A DNA stretch of 64,000 bases from Hanleya hanleyi (lineage: Eukaryota > Mollusca > Polyplacophora > Lepidopleurida > Hanleyidae), in contig JAVTVY010016059.1 in the NCBI GenBank assembly GCA_036873755.1, positions 1-64,000 of the forward strand. The letters run 5' to 3'. This document shows, piece after piece, positions 28,540 through 40,279 of the stretch. The notes beneath the pieces were generated by a model. The model was not told where the DNA came from, searched no databases, and was given only the letters and a program-made list of their open reading frames with translations. The translations under genes and the position numbers were made by a program. Positions within the stretch are counted from its first letter, which is position 1; the number at the start of each line of letters is the position of its first letter.

Positions 28540-28559
28540 CTGAAACATTAACTAAATGT

Positions 28560-31200
28560 TCTGAATTTGTGCTATCCAAACTTTCCACTTCCTTCAATCC
28601 ACAGTTAATTCCCGAGATATTCTGTGATGTAACTGAATTAACATTATGTTCTATCAGTTTAGTCGATTTATTGCATTATATTCATAAATTATTCAATTAA
28701 ATATGACGTTATATGTGTAATTTGTATTTTTCTGCATTACCGGTATCTTGATGGTTATATATACTATTAATTTGTCGCATTACGTCCTAGCTTAATTCAG
28801 TTCGCCCCTGGAAACTTACTTTCCTGAATCTTGGTCTGAAACTACATACTGATGTTCATTACCACTCGTCAAACTTCACGTGAAATGTACCAAAGCACAC
28901 TGTGATTCAACTTTTTGAATGATGTGTTTTTTGCGTTCATAATTGAATGCATAATATGCGTGTATGTATTCGCTGTGTGACAACGTACTCCTGATTAGTG
29001 CGCTGTACGCGCAATAATGACGAAATATTGGACAACCATAAACTTTTGTTTCGTTTTCGGAGTTAATTCCTTTTATTCCTACGAAGTAGGCTACAGATCG
29101 CAAATTGTCCGGTAATGAGTCAGTCAGTCAGTCCATCCGAATCCTTTCGTCGGCAAAATAAGGAGAACCATTGACGTTAGAACCTTTATTTTTGACATGA
29201 ACGTGCATTAGGGCATTGTTATCAGCAAGTTCTGAGCTGACCGAATTCTGATGAAAATTTGATTTATAATTATAATTATAATAATAATTTATTGATAGCT
29301 CAGCGAGTGCACGGTCATGCCCATTGGGAACCCTTGGCTGTATGTTTCACTGTATACATTGTATATAACACAGTACAAAACGTGATGGGATAATGAAATA
29401 GCAAAATGCTAATTTTCCATCATTTGTTAGTGCATTTATCTACACTGCTATTACCAACTTGCAATTCTTAATACACACAAGTATATTGTTATAGATATAT
29501 GTAAACTGTGGCCTTTAACTTGTATCCTATTTCACATCCAAACATTTCATCACAGACCAAATCATGCAGGCTTCAAATTTAGGTCAAATTGCCACTGATG
29601 TTGAAATATCCTACATCAACCAATTAAGTCAGCCTGGAGCAATAACCCAGCAGAACGAAGAAAGATCTGGTATCATCCTTCAGATTAGCCTGTGAGCAAC
29701 AATGATAAAAGTTTACTGAGGGTGAAACAAAGCCATCCTGCAAGCCACCCAAGGATTTTATCAGCTTGTGTTGGGACATTTTGTTGGTATCATGTAAGTT
29801 GTTTAGTAGTTTACTCATTCAAATCTCCATACCATATTTTCTGTTATTCAACAGACAAATTTCTTTACTGGTTTTAATTGTTTAAGTTTTACTGGGTTTC
29901 AACTGCTACAGATAGTAACATAGTACTGAAACTGTAGAAATGGGTAGTGTGAATTTAATTATTCCATGCTTAGTACAATTTCTTCACATGAATGGTGGAA
30001 TGTCTGGACTCTCAAATGAAAGTGTGTTATACATGTACATAGCTCAAGCATGTCAGGTTTGAGGAATAAACATAGTTGCAATTAAGATATAACCAAAGAA
30101 ATTTCATGACAATTATTGAATCTAAGTAGGCCCCTACCTAACAAAATTAGCTTGATAAAAAAGGCCTTCCTGGCGTAAATTGTTTTCTTTTGAGAGAGAA
30201 TGGTATTTTCTGGGTTAAGAATTTCCTGTATAAAGATAGGTTGTTCAAGGAGGCTTTGCTTTTGCCGCTGTTGTGTGCATCAAGTGTATGGAAACATGAT
30301 ATATGCACCCAGAGCCCTGATCTACAGCTGTATAAAACTCAACATCTGGCATTGACGGCATGTTTAAAGGGTCTTAATTTATTTTCTTTGGGTAGAATTT
30401 AACTAGATAAAGTAACTTTGATTGTACTTCTTGAATATTGACTATATATCACACTGGGATATAATTTAAACAAAAACATTACATGTGTAATTATGTCTAA
30501 ATTTTTCTTGTCATTTCAAATCTTGATCCATTTTGATTCCTTGATTAAGAGATACAGAATCACTGCCACGGAGTGTTTTGGTGTGTCACAGAATCACTGC
30601 CACGGAGTGTGTTGGTGTGTCACAGATTCACATCAGCACAGTAACTGGTAAACTATTCATTCAATCCCATCACTTTTAATCTTAAACAAAATATTCAATA
30701 CTGTTTTAATCGAAAATTTCTGGTGATTTTTGATGAAAATCTCTGGGGATTCTGACTTGGGCTGCATGTGCCCATCTTAATATAGGCAGGATTTCAACTT
30801 GGGGGGGGGGGGGGATTGCCAAGAGCTCAGTGCCTGTCGGAGTCCTAATGCCTACCATACTTCGTAGGTCCTGTGACGCATAGTCACACTGCCATGTATT
30901 ATATTAACTGTATCGATTAAACTACTACCCAACTATATTTGGATAGGCTATTTTGATCTCACATGTAAATACGATAGATAAACACTGTGTTTACAGATTC
31001 TCTGTAGAGGTCTCTGTAGGGTAATGTTTTCGTTACATGACACCTACGTGTTTCGACTATAATGTATTGTATTACAAAGCTTGTTTGATACGCTGAACCC
31101 ACCTTCTAGGGTCTAATCTTTTCACTGACCACTGAGATTGTTGTATTTTACACAGGTGAGTGCACAATTTTCCACTATTATTATAAATTAAGGAAAACAA
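28560..31200. other. AT-rich intergenic or intronic DNA
   Basis: No gene recognised. Visible minor features are a 34-36-bp tandem pair around GAATCACTGCCACGGAGTGT (30555-30625), a TAAT-rich run at 29265-29300, and a G13-type run near 30800. Confidence 0.45.
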
Positions 31201-31537
31201 CAGTTCAAATATGTTCTCATAATTGTTCTACTTATCCCTTTGGTCTAGGGATATGTGGTACTAATTAATCCTTTCCCAAAAGCACTGAGATCACAATTAC
31301 CCATAAGACTGTCTTTCTAGACCAGAGAGAGGGACATCGCCGTCTTACACATGTACAAAACATTTGGTTCGTAATTGAATACAAGGAGAAAAAGTACACA
31401 TCAGGAGACGCCGTAGTTGATTCTGAAAACACTTCCTTTCTCGGTAAAATTATCGTGCAATTATGTGGTATGAAGACGAAGCATAGGAGTGAAAAACCCT
31501 GCAAGATTGTGAGTGTGATTCATAATTATATATTTAA

Positions 31538-32105
31538 CCCTATCTGGCCTGGGCCTTTTTGGACCTGTACAGGCCGAAATGACCCCTCTAAATTATTTTT
31601 CTTACCCCTTGAGCCAGGGAGCTGAAACTTATCACACTATACCCTTGGGTCAAGTCCTACCAGAAAATGTTAAAAAATCCAAGATGGTCGCTTTGATGCC
31701 GTCACAGTGACGTCATTTTCAAAAACGGCATTTTTGGTCGATTTTTCGGTCAGATTTTCCGAATTTTTTATTTATGCAATTTCTCCGGTAAAAATGTCTG
31801 ATCAATAAATAATAATGTGATGTGAAATTACATTGTTTTTGCCCACTTTTTATCGGGAAAAAGCAGAACTATTGAAGAATTACGACGAAAACATCACTTT
31901 TCTGGTACCACACGTGGACGCCATCTTGAATTTACCCATGATCCTCTGCTCGGGGGATTATGCAAATAGGCTCAAATGACCCCAATATGATAAACTATAG
32001 AGTTTCAGCTCTCAATTTTTTGTCGTTCCGAAGATAGCGCAGAAAGCTTGGTAGGGGGGGAGGGGGCATTTTGCCCCCCTCCCCACCTCCCCAGGCCTGG
32101 TTGGG
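31538..32105. mobile_element. piggyBac-like MITE, copy 1
   Basis: TTAA (31534-31537) CCCTATCTGGCCTGG ... CCAGGCCTGGTTGGG TTAA (32106-32109). The imperfect inverted termini start with CCC, as in piggyBac-type elements, and the TTAA duplication fits. The 568-bp interior has no ORF, but it shares CCTTGAGC(C/T)AG, GTCAAG(T/C)CCTAC and GACGTCATTT with a second copy at 51314-51843. Confidence 0.65.
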
Positions 32106-32189
32106 TTAAATAGCATTATATCAGATAACTGGTAGCAAATGTGTCTCCAACAAGTTTGAAAGGTTCAGTAAAATGCAATAAGCATCTTT

Positions 32190-32600
32190 GGGTAATACTC
32201 GCGTAGAATGTACTCGGTCAGAACCCCCTGAATGGTGTTTTACCATAATATCAAACTGGCTTACGTTAGGTCCCATTCACCACAGCCATTCTGTTACTGG
32301 CACCGGTCGATGGGCCAGTGTAATCAATTTTCTGTGCCGGGCATCTGGTACCCGGGCTAAGTTAAATATACATAAGACAAAACTTTCAGTGCCTGTGCCT
32401 TATTTATTTGCTTCGCGAACACTGAAGTATCTATTGCCATTTACTGCTAGGAACCCGAATTAAATGAGAGGAAGGCATTGAATCCTGGACTATAGCATGT
32501 ATATGTCGGCGAAAATATCGAACCGTGTTTATACCGTGAAATTTCTTTCTTTTACTAGGACCATTTTCCAGGGAATTGTAGTTGTAAACCAGGACTTCGT
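32190..32600 (+). repeat. Dispersed repeat family R4, copy 2
   Basis: Block order as in 4640-5080: CACCGGTCGATGG, ATCAATTTTCTGTG, TTTACTGCTAGGAA and an ATTTCTTTCTTTTACTAGGACC variant. Confidence 0.6.
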
Positions 32601-32755
32601 TTTGAGTTGTAACAGTTGCCAAAGAGTGTTTGTCATGTACACTGTATTGTTATAGCCCCGATCAGACTGTTTCGTCAAATTAGTGGCTCTGTGATTGGCA
32701 ATGTTGAAAATTAGAATTTTAAGGATACGTAGAAGATCAGACGAAATTGAGAGAT

Positions 32756-33560
32756 AGAGAGAATTAAGGTTTAAGGTTTAACGTCGCATTCAGCAATATT
32801 TCAGCTATATAGCGACGATCAAACAAAATTCTAAGTATCCAATTCAACAACTCAGTAAACTAATGCGTTAAAACAGGTACAAACATTAGAATTTGTACAA
32901 CAAACCAATAATCTCTCTCAAATAATCTAAAATACAATCCTCTTTTACTCGGCTAAAAAAGTCTTCCAGCGTAGTTGCTCGATAAAAAGTATCTCTTACA
33001 ATCTTAAAATCTATGCAATCTATGAGAATATGTTTCACCGTGAGATCTTCATAACATGGAATACACCTTGGGACCGGCTCCTGTTTTAGTAAATACTCAT
33101 GGGTTAATCGTGTATGACCGATCCTACATCGTCTAATCATCGCCTGATCGAAACGTTTCCGACTGTTCAGATGCGTATAACCAACAGTTTTTTTGAACTC
33201 GTGAAGTTTGTTATTATCCATAGTATCCCATAAAGATTGAAACAGCTTCCTTACATAAGCGCAGATAGATGGTCTGAAATCGCTGTACGGGATTCCAACA
33301 AACTTCTTCATCTAGAGCTGCCTTAGCCAATCTATCAGCTTCTGTATTGCCTTTGATGTCAACGTGACTAGGCACCCAACAAAACAAAATATCTATCTGT
33401 TGATCAAATCTATAGTGTCATATAAGTTTAGAATTTTCAAGTTGGTGGGATGAGTTGAATTTCCACTTTTAATCGCTTGAAGGCATGATAGAGAATCCGA
33501 GAATATGACATATTTTTTTCCTTCTAGGAGATCCAATACCTTCTAAAGCTGATAACAGAG
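32756..33560 (-). mobile_element. I-type LINE 3' fragment (RNase H and tail)
   Basis: The minus strand encodes an RNase H end (ILFCWVPSHVDIKGNTEADR near 33340-33400) and then a 141-codon frame (33311-32886) with RRCRIGHTRLTHEYLLKQEP, CIPCYEDLTVKHILIDC. This C-terminal region is typical of LINEs of the I/Nimb type that carry RNase H. The 3' UTR follows, with AACGTCGCATTCAGCAATAT and TAGCGACGATC, ending in AATTCTCTCTATC on the minus strand. The 5' part is missing. Confidence 0.75.
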
Positions 33561-33733
33561 CGTTACGTTTCGTAACTTGTGTCTAATTCCGTCTAATAAT
33601 AACTTGTTTCTAATGTCTTGCCGGCATCATTGAAAACTGTTCACCGCTTCTCTCTTGCAGGAAACAAGCCTATGTTTATGTATACTATGATTGTCTTTTT
33701 GAATTTAGTGCTAATACTGTTATATGGAATAGG
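33550..33733 (+). repeat. Naiad tail fragment leading into R2
   Basis: CGTTACGTTTCGTAACTTGT, then TTGCCGGCATCATTGAAAAC and TTGCAGGAAACAAGCC, as in 6240-6600. It stops at GGAATAGGGT, where R2 begins. Confidence 0.6.
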
Positions 33734-35040
33734 GTCTTACAGACTAGTCTTTTGTGTTAAATGCCGTCATTTTCATCTGAAGGCGATACAGCTCACCAAT
33801 ACCCAGTGTGCGAGTTGTCACAGCGAAACAGCTCACCAATTACCAATATACGAGTTGTCAGAGCATTTCCATCATAGCTCTCTAGATTTGTATCTAATAC
33901 CGCTTATGCCGGTGTGGAAGCAACCGTGGTCCGCCAGATATGAGGGTCTAATACCGCTTATGCCGATGCTAGGGGCCGTGTGGTCATGTCATCCAAGTTG
34001 CCACATGAACAGGTACAATAAAAGCGTACCTGAGATACAACACATATCACGAATCGTTAGATTCTTGGTATGTGCTTTAGAATAGGTTAACCGGAAGACT
34101 ATACTGTGAAGTCATGTGACTGTGTCAGTATGTCGGCACCTCTTCCCACTTCCCTTATATGTGTTGTAATTTTTACCTTTATATGGCGAGATTCTGCTGA
34201 TGGACGTTTCGTCCCCGAGGCCCGCCCCCTGTACAGACCTTTTGGTCTTTGATATATGTTGGCATTTGTGGGAAGTTGATGCTGGGTCGAAATCGGGCCT
34301 TACAGACTAGTCTTTTGTGTTAAATTCCGTCATTTTCATCTGACGGCGATACAGCTCACCAATACCCAGTGTAAGAGTTGTCACAGCGAAACAGCTCACC
34401 AATTACCAATATACGAGTTGTCAGAGCATTTCCATCATAGCTCTCTAGATTTGTATCTAATACCGCTTATGCCGGTGTGGAAGCAACCGTGGTCCGCCAG
34501 ATATGAGGGTCTAATACCGCTTATGCCGATGCTAGGGGCCGTGTGGTCATGTCATCCAAGTTGCCACATGAACAGGTACAATAAAAGCGTACCTGAGATA
34601 CAACACATATCACGAATCGTTAGATTCTTGGTATGTGCTTTAGAATAGGTTAACCGGAAGACTATACTGTGAAGTCATGTGACTGTGTCAGTATGTCGGC
34701 ACCCCTTCCCACTTCCCTTATATGTGTTGTAATTTTTACCTTTATATGGCGAGATTCTGCTGATGGACGTTTCGTCCCCGAGGCCCGCCCCCTGTACAGA
34801 CCTTTTGGTCTTTGATATATGTTGGCATTTGTGGGAAGTTGATGCTGGGTCGACATCGGGCCTTACAGACTAGTCTTTTGTGTTAAATGCCGTCATTTTC
34901 ATCTGACGACGATACAGCTCACCAATACCCAGTGTACGAGTTGTCACAGCGAAACAGCTCACCAATTACCAATATACGAGTTGTCAGAGCATTTCCATCA
35001 TAGCTCTCTAGATTTGTATCTAATACCGCTTATGCCGGTG
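33734..35040 (+). repeat. R2 tandem array, period 563 bp, 2.3 copies
   Basis: CTTACAGACTAGTCTTTTG recurs at 33736, 34299 and 34862. The unit includes TCTAATACCGCTTATGCCG, CTAGGGGCCGTGTGGTCAT, AATAAAAGCGTACCTGAGAT, GGACGTTTCGTCC (perfect 5-bp hairpin) and GACCTTTTGGTC. In the first two units TCTAATACCGCTTATGCCG is duplicated around a 37-bp insert starting GTGTGGAAGCAACCG. The repeated open frames (for example 33618-34085 and 34418-34648) come from the same unit and are not judged genes. Confidence 0.88.
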
Positions 35041-35256
35041 TGGAAGCAACCGTGGTCCGCCAGATATGAGGGTCCGGGGACCATGGTATCTGGATCTGGG
35101 TGCCCGAACGGAAACAGTTGTTCCCCTATCAGCAGACACCAGGGTCCTGATATCGTTGGTGTCCGGGTCACTGAAATCTAGACAGGAATGTACCTTCTCA
35201 TATATATAGGGCCCGGACCGTGGCATCTGGCGGACTATGGGCGCTTCCACAGCTAT
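35038..35256. mobile_element. Short inverted-repeat element (MITE)
   Basis: The left end GTGTGGAAGC...GGTCCGCCAGAT is matched inverted by the right end ATCTGGCGGAC...GCTTCCACA. It contains further GGTCC/GGACC repeats. It is inserted in the third R2 unit at the same point where the first two units carry only its first 37 bp. Confidence 0.6.
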
Positions 35257-35349
35257 GGAAGTCCTCAGAGTCCGGCATTCCACAGAGTCCGGTTGACCTA
35301 TATAAAGGAATAGTAAAGACTAGAAATTCTGAACAGAGGTTCGGCCAGC

Positions 35350-35430
35350 AAATCGGTGGTGCAGTGGGTAAAGGCATAGACGGTGGACAGTACAGCAGAT
35401 TGTGGGTTCGATCCTTGTCGGGGTCAGTTG
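35350..35430 (+). mobile_element. tRNA-derived SINE head
   Basis: A box TGGTGCAGTGG (35357-35367) and B box GGGTTCGATCC (35404-35414) with tRNA-like spacing. The body is short and unassigned. Confidence 0.6.
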
Positions 35431-35479
35431 AGAATGTTTGATTTTCTGCATTTCTCATGTACAGCTTTAGTACAATGTA

Positions 35480-35770
35480 CGTCTCTAGATAACGACTTTA
35501 GAACGATTATTATGGATTAAGAATACTGATCAGCGATACGGATTTTATATTTTTGGAACATCATGATGTCTTGTCGGCATCATTGAAAACTGTTGACCGC
35601 TTCTCTCTTGCAGGAAACTAGCCTATGTTTATGTATTCTATGATTGTCCTTTTTTAATTTGGTGCTAATACTCTTGTATGGATATGGAATAGGTCTTTGG
35701 ATTATGGACGCGGATATTCTTTAATGGACGACGGCTGAATTATGAATGACGAACTAGACGCTTGTATTGT
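35480..35770 (+). mobile_element. Naiad-type 3' tail
   Basis: Order as in 6390-6672: GAACGATTATTATGGATTAA, GATGTCTTGTCGGCATCATT, TTGCAGGAAACTAGCC, and the end GACGAACTAGACGCTTGTA. No RT sequence is attached. Confidence 0.65.
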
Positions 35771-35859
35771 AAAGTTATACCGTCGCATCTTTGTTAAATA
35801 TATATATATTTTATTCAGAAAAAAATAATTTTATTTATTTAAGTCAATATATATATTTA

Positions 35860-36201
35860 CGGTGGCCCATACACGCCATGCTATTAATTTTAGTTTTGTA
35901 TATATATTTTTTTCAGTTTGGGTGGGGGGGGGGATTCTTTCACTCCTTTCTCTCCACCCAGGTGCAAACGTTTTCACCGGGGTGAAAAGGTTTCCACCTG
36001 GGCGCAAACGTTATCACCCTGGTGGAAACCTGTTTTAACACAGGTGGAATCCTGTTTTCACCCAGGTGAAAATCTTCTTACCCCGGTGAAAACCTTTTCA
36101 CCCAGTTTCCATCCGGGTGAAAACTAAACCAAAAGAAGCCAACCTAGAACTTAAAAAATAATAAAAAACTGGAAAAATAGCAGGTCATATATGGGCCACC
36201 G
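35860..36201. mobile_element. Mariner-like MITE with TTTTCACC palindrome array
   Basis: CGGTGGCCCAT (35860-35870) and its inverse ATGGGCCACCG (36191-36201) are flanked by TA on both sides, as for Tc1/mariner-type elements. Inside, 35955-36125 is a run of 20-21-bp units alternating TTTTCACC and GGTGAAAA, forming stacked palindromes. No coding sequence. Confidence 0.65.
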
Positions 36202-36209
36202 TACATCTT

Positions 36210-36815
36210 CAATATGTCGTAGAACACCGTATAGAGGTACTAGGAATCCTTCTTTTCGCGTTAATTTTCGCACGCATATGATTTTGTGAATGTTGCGAAA
36301 TCAGAAAGAAACACGAGATATTGAGATATCTAATGAAAATGTATATCACGTTTCTGACATCAGTAAATATTGAGGAAATTGTCATGTCGGAGATCTCTAT
36401 TCCTGTTATAATTAATGTTATTCTAAAATGACCACGCTTGTCCGCTGGTACTACTTACGACTTCTCGCATAGTCAGGGCGAAATTGGAATATTTTACGAT
36501 ATGCAAATATAATGCTCAGGGTCTTTTCATATTCGGTCCGTATCTTCCGAATGCGGGATATCCTGAACGATCTCTCCGGACATTTCAAGCTGACTCGCCG
36601 TTCTTGAAGTAGGATCGGGTCATTTGGTTGCATAGGGGCATACCATAAAATATTAGTTCTAATTTGTCTTCACATTAATCGCATCTGGTATCATTAAAAA
36701 AAGAATCAAATAAATAAAACATAACATAAATACAAAATAAAAATTGCCACGACATCTACATGCATCTGATTACTGCATTCATATATGGCACATCTGCGAA
36801 ATTAATGGATTATAT
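36210..36815. other. Nothing recognised
   Basis: AT-rich; the 60-codon frames on the minus strand have no recognisable family. Confidence 0.4.
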
Positions 36816-36818
36816 TGA

Positions 36819-36986
36819 GTACACTGAAAAAAAAATTCTTAAAATTTAAGGAATATTCCCCGACCATTACACCGGCGGAATATTCCTTAAAATTCAATAA
36901 GGAATATTCCGTAGCATGTTATGGAAATTCCTTAACATGGTAAGGAATATTCCTTAAATTTTTAAGGATTTTTTTTTTCTGTGTAC
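36819..36986. mobile_element. 168-bp MITE with long inverted ends
   Basis: GTACACTGAAAAA...TTTAAGGAATATTCC at the left and its inverse GGAATATTCCTTAAA...TTTTTCTGTGTAC at the right, about 42 bp each with few mismatches. Two more GGAATATTCC copies lie inside. Flanking TA is consistent with mariner-type insertion. Confidence 0.65.
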
Positions 36987-37593
36987 CTGACCAGGTGTGT
37001 ATCAAAGCTGACCACTTGTCCACAATCAGACCCATGTCATCCTTAGATCCTGCCGATAGTCTGCGATATTTGGCCAACAATATCGACAAGTACGAAGCCG
37101 GGAAAAGTCAGCAAGTGACGAATGTACCTCCCCCAGGCCTGGTAGGGTCAAACATGGAATTGTTTGCATAAAATAGTCCAAAATATATAGAAAACATGCA
37201 AATTTGACCCCGTCTACGGAAGACCCACGGAATGTGCCGTTAAAAGAATACAAGTAGTGGCCTAGTTACCCCACTGAATGGCAGCTTCCACACCTTTATA
37301 GAACAATTACATATCGCGACTTGCATTCGTGGAAACAGAAGAACGTGTTATTTCTCGTGTTGACTTGTTGTAACGTATGCTCGCCAATATGTTGTATTCT
37401 TCATTGTAGTGAACAAGCTCCCACCGGACAAGCAAAGAGGCGAAAAATCAGGAGGAAAAGCCCTTAGGTGTGATGCAGTCTTACCTGGCTATTTCTTAGC
37501 ATAAATTTCAAGATTTTCTGTTAAAATTATCTTGTTTTTTTATTTCATTTTCGTCCTCATTCACCTCCTGGGTAGGAGGGAGAGACAGAGAGA

Positions 37594-37866
37594 GGGGGCC
37601 GTAGCTCGTTATTTGACCTACTTACAACCGGTGACGTCAACAGGTCACTTTCGGCTGACCTTGTGAGGTCACTCGGTTCCGGTCACGTGATCGGAAGTGC
37701 ACAATAGTGGAAATGCGCACAATAGCGGAAATCATGCGCAGGGTTAAAGGTCACTTTATGTCACATGACCGGAACCGGAAGTGACTTCACAAAGTTCAGA
37801 CGGAAATGATCTGTTGGCGCCACCTGTCGGAAGTAGGTCAATAACGCCGTAACTCCCCTTTCTATA
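37594..37866. mobile_element. Foldback/MITE candidate
   Basis: The outer ends share GTTATTTGACCTACTT (left) with the inverse of AAGTAGGTCAATAAC (right). Inside are inverted GGTTCCGGTCACGTGA and TCACATGACCGGAACC. About 270 bp, no ORF. Confidence 0.55.
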
Positions 37867-38104
37867 CTACTCTCTGGTAAACATGTTCACGTGTAAACTG
37901 GATGGAAAATCGGAGGTAGTAATCGAGGCGGACACTGGGCTCCAGGTTAGGACTTTCGTCTCCTGGAAGCCAGTGTCCCAGGACATCCAAATCCAGACCT
38001 GAATGCCCGACGGACAATTAAATCCAGATCTTAGTGTCTTGGGACACGTACGTCTAGATGCGAGTGTCCTCCGGACACTGGATGCATGGGGCCACCGTTT
38101 CCGT

Positions 38105-38395
38105 CACACCGGTGCTAGGGGCCGTGTGGTCATATCATCCAAGTTGCCACATGAACAGGTACAATAAAAGCGTACCTGAGATACAACACATATCACGAAT
38201 CGTTAGATTCTTGGTATGTGCTTTAGAATAGGTTAACCGGAAGACTATACTGTGAAGTCATGTGACTGTGTCAGTATGTCGGCACCTCTTCCCACTTCCC
38301 TTATATGTGTTGTAATTTGGATTATGGACGCGGATATTCTCTAATGGACAACGGCTGAATTATGAATGACGGACCAGACGCTTGTAATTTGCTTC
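38105..38395 (+). repeat. R2 partial copy joined to Naiad tail
   Basis: The R2 segment from CCGGTGCTAGGGGCCGTGTG to TTATATGTGTTGTAATTT is joined directly to the Naiad terminal tail (GGATTATGGACGCGGATATT to GACGCTTGTAATTT). This junction shows that R2 and the Naiad tail belong to one family of elements. Confidence 0.7.
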
Positions 38396-39260
38396 TGCAG
38401 TAAATATGGAACTGTTACCTGGTAGACGACAGGTTTGAGTTTTGGAGCTAAAGATAGTAGCACATGCTACTCTCTCACCATCTTTAGAACCATCGGTATA
38501 AATAGGCTGATGTGATCTGTATTTTTCTCTCAGTAGACCAAATTCTTGTGTATACACGAGCTGGCTCGTGTCTGCCTTTTTATATTTCGTCAGTGAAATA
38601 TCTACTTCTGGTTCGGCTAACTGCCATGGTGGAGTTGGCGAGAGCTCATTAGGTAAAATTTGACTAACTTTAATACCAGCTGCTACAATGTGTGGTTTCA
38701 TACGGATTCCAAGAGGTGGAATAATCGAGGGTTTCTTTAAATAGAAATCTGCGTACTGAGGGTTGAAAACACAGTTATATGCAGGATTTGAGCGGTTCGA
38801 ACGCAGTTTTGTGATATATTGCAGCGAAAGTTTAATCCTTCGAAGTCCTAAAGGAAATTCATCCGCTTCGACATACAAGCTTTCTTTAGGTGATGTTCTG
38901 AACGCACCGAGGCAAAGTCTTAGTCCTTGATGGAGAATAGGATCTAGCTTTGCTAAGTTTGACTTGCTTGCACCATTGTAAACAATAGAACCATAATCGA
39001 GTTTGGAACGAACAAGTGATCGATATAAATGGAGAAGAGTTTGCTGATCTCCTCCCTACTTATAGCTGGCAACTACTTTCAACAAATCTAGAGCTTTCGT
39101 GCATTTGGCTTTTAAGCAATTTATATGTGATTTGAATGTTAGTCGTTGGTCAAACAATATGCCTAGGAATTTGACCTCTTTTACCACTTTGATTTCAGTT
39201 CCCAGATGAAATTGAAATAAACCCGCCTTCTTGACCTATCAACTTAACATTCGCAGTTTG
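38360..39260 (-). mobile_element. I-type LINE fragment (RT end and RNase H start)
   Basis: The minus strand reads, with stops, an RT C-terminal region (for example LRSKLDYGSIVYNGASK near 38960-39010 and a THKSHINCLKAK-type segment near 39110). An open frame 38878-38360 follows with PLGIRMKPH and IYTDGSKDGERVACATIFSS, the first RNase H motif with its catalytic Asp and Glu region (IFTAEA). It belongs to the same LINE type as 32756-33560 and could be the missing 5' portion of a related copy. Confidence 0.75.
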
Positions 39261-39359
39261 GCCGGATCTCTTACAAGACGGTGAGGGATTTTATATATCC
39301 TTGTGCAATCAAATCGTGACAGACATAAACGACAATTACACACATTCCATTGATAATGC

Positions 39360-39930
39360 AATATTAATTAAAGATGAGCAGTCCTTAGTTCTTAAAACAA
39401 AATAGTGTTTGGGTGACGTAACTTCTGTCTGGAAACGTTTTTCGTAATGTACGTCGAAGCCCATGAAAATAGATATGGTAATCAGGACAGATTTCGTTAA
39501 TGCCATATTTGTTCTTCTAGGTCTATTGTTAACCTAAAAAAATAGTTTGTAAGTCGTAGACTGGTAACTTCTTTGAGATAGAATGATATTAAGTTACGTT
39601 GAGAAAAACTGTTGGCCTAGCTGCCAGATTTTAAAGGCTTTTGAGGGTTGGTTGTCCTGTACTTCACCCGACAAGTGAATCTGGGACCAATACTTCTTGC
39701 GGGAAGATGGTAGTAAGCGGATCTCCAATCGATCACGGAAAACGTGTTTGTAAGACATTGCATCCATTGACGGTCGGTACTGTTCGACTGATGATTGCAA
39801 TCAGTTTTCTGCGCGGAATTTGGCACGAAGTGTATAGACTCGAGTCAACATTCGTGGATCATTGCGGTCGTCTGATGCAGAGACAGCCAGGTTCTATACT
39901 ATGTGACTTCCGTGATTAATACCCTATCTT
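39360..39930 (+). repeat. Dispersed repeat family R3, copy 3
   Basis: Shared blocks include GATGGTAGTAAG, GATTGCAATCAGTTTTC, GCGGTCGTCTGATG and GACAGCCAGGTTC. Confidence 0.6.
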
Positions 39931-40009
39931 CGAGCCTAAGAATACGATGCCCCGTTAGTGATACAATAAACATCCAGTTGATCCTATTGACATCTAGTAA
40001 TCTGTTTTA

Positions 40010-40170
40010 ACGAACGGAGTAGTAATCTGTTATATCAAATTATAATCAGTAATCAGTTATAACGAATTACTAATCCGTTATAACGGATTATAACGGATTC
40101 TCAATTCGTAAAAACGGAGTATTGGACGTAAATCGTTATAACGGATAAGTAATCCGTTATCCCGGATCAA
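40010..40170. repeat. AATCCGTTATAACGGATT palindrome cluster
   Basis: A perfect 20-bp palindrome at 40071-40090 (TAATCCGTTATAACGGATTA) is surrounded by partial copies (TAATCTGTTATA, GTTATAACGAATTA, CGTTATAACGGATAAG, AATCCGTTAT). Possibly the core of a small inverted-repeat element. Confidence 0.65.
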
Positions 40171-40279
40171 TTGTAAAATCGCATTGCCATAAGAACCATG
40201 GGAAAGTTTCAATAGACGATCCCTCCATCTTGTTATTTATTTATCTGTTTTTATTTATTTATTTATTTGTTTCTTTATT

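Noticed and set aside
33618..34648. Frames of 155 and 76 codons repeated in tandem
   Set aside because: They lie in the 563-bp R2 unit, recur wherever R2 occurs, and contain the R2/Naiad non-coding module.
33734..34865. Hammerhead ribozyme in R2 around GGACGAAACGTCC (inverse GGACGTTTCGTCC)
   Set aside because: The GACGAAAC half resembles the 3' core of a hammerhead, but no correctly placed CTGATGA partner with a matching stem II was found on either strand. It is better described as a simple hairpin.
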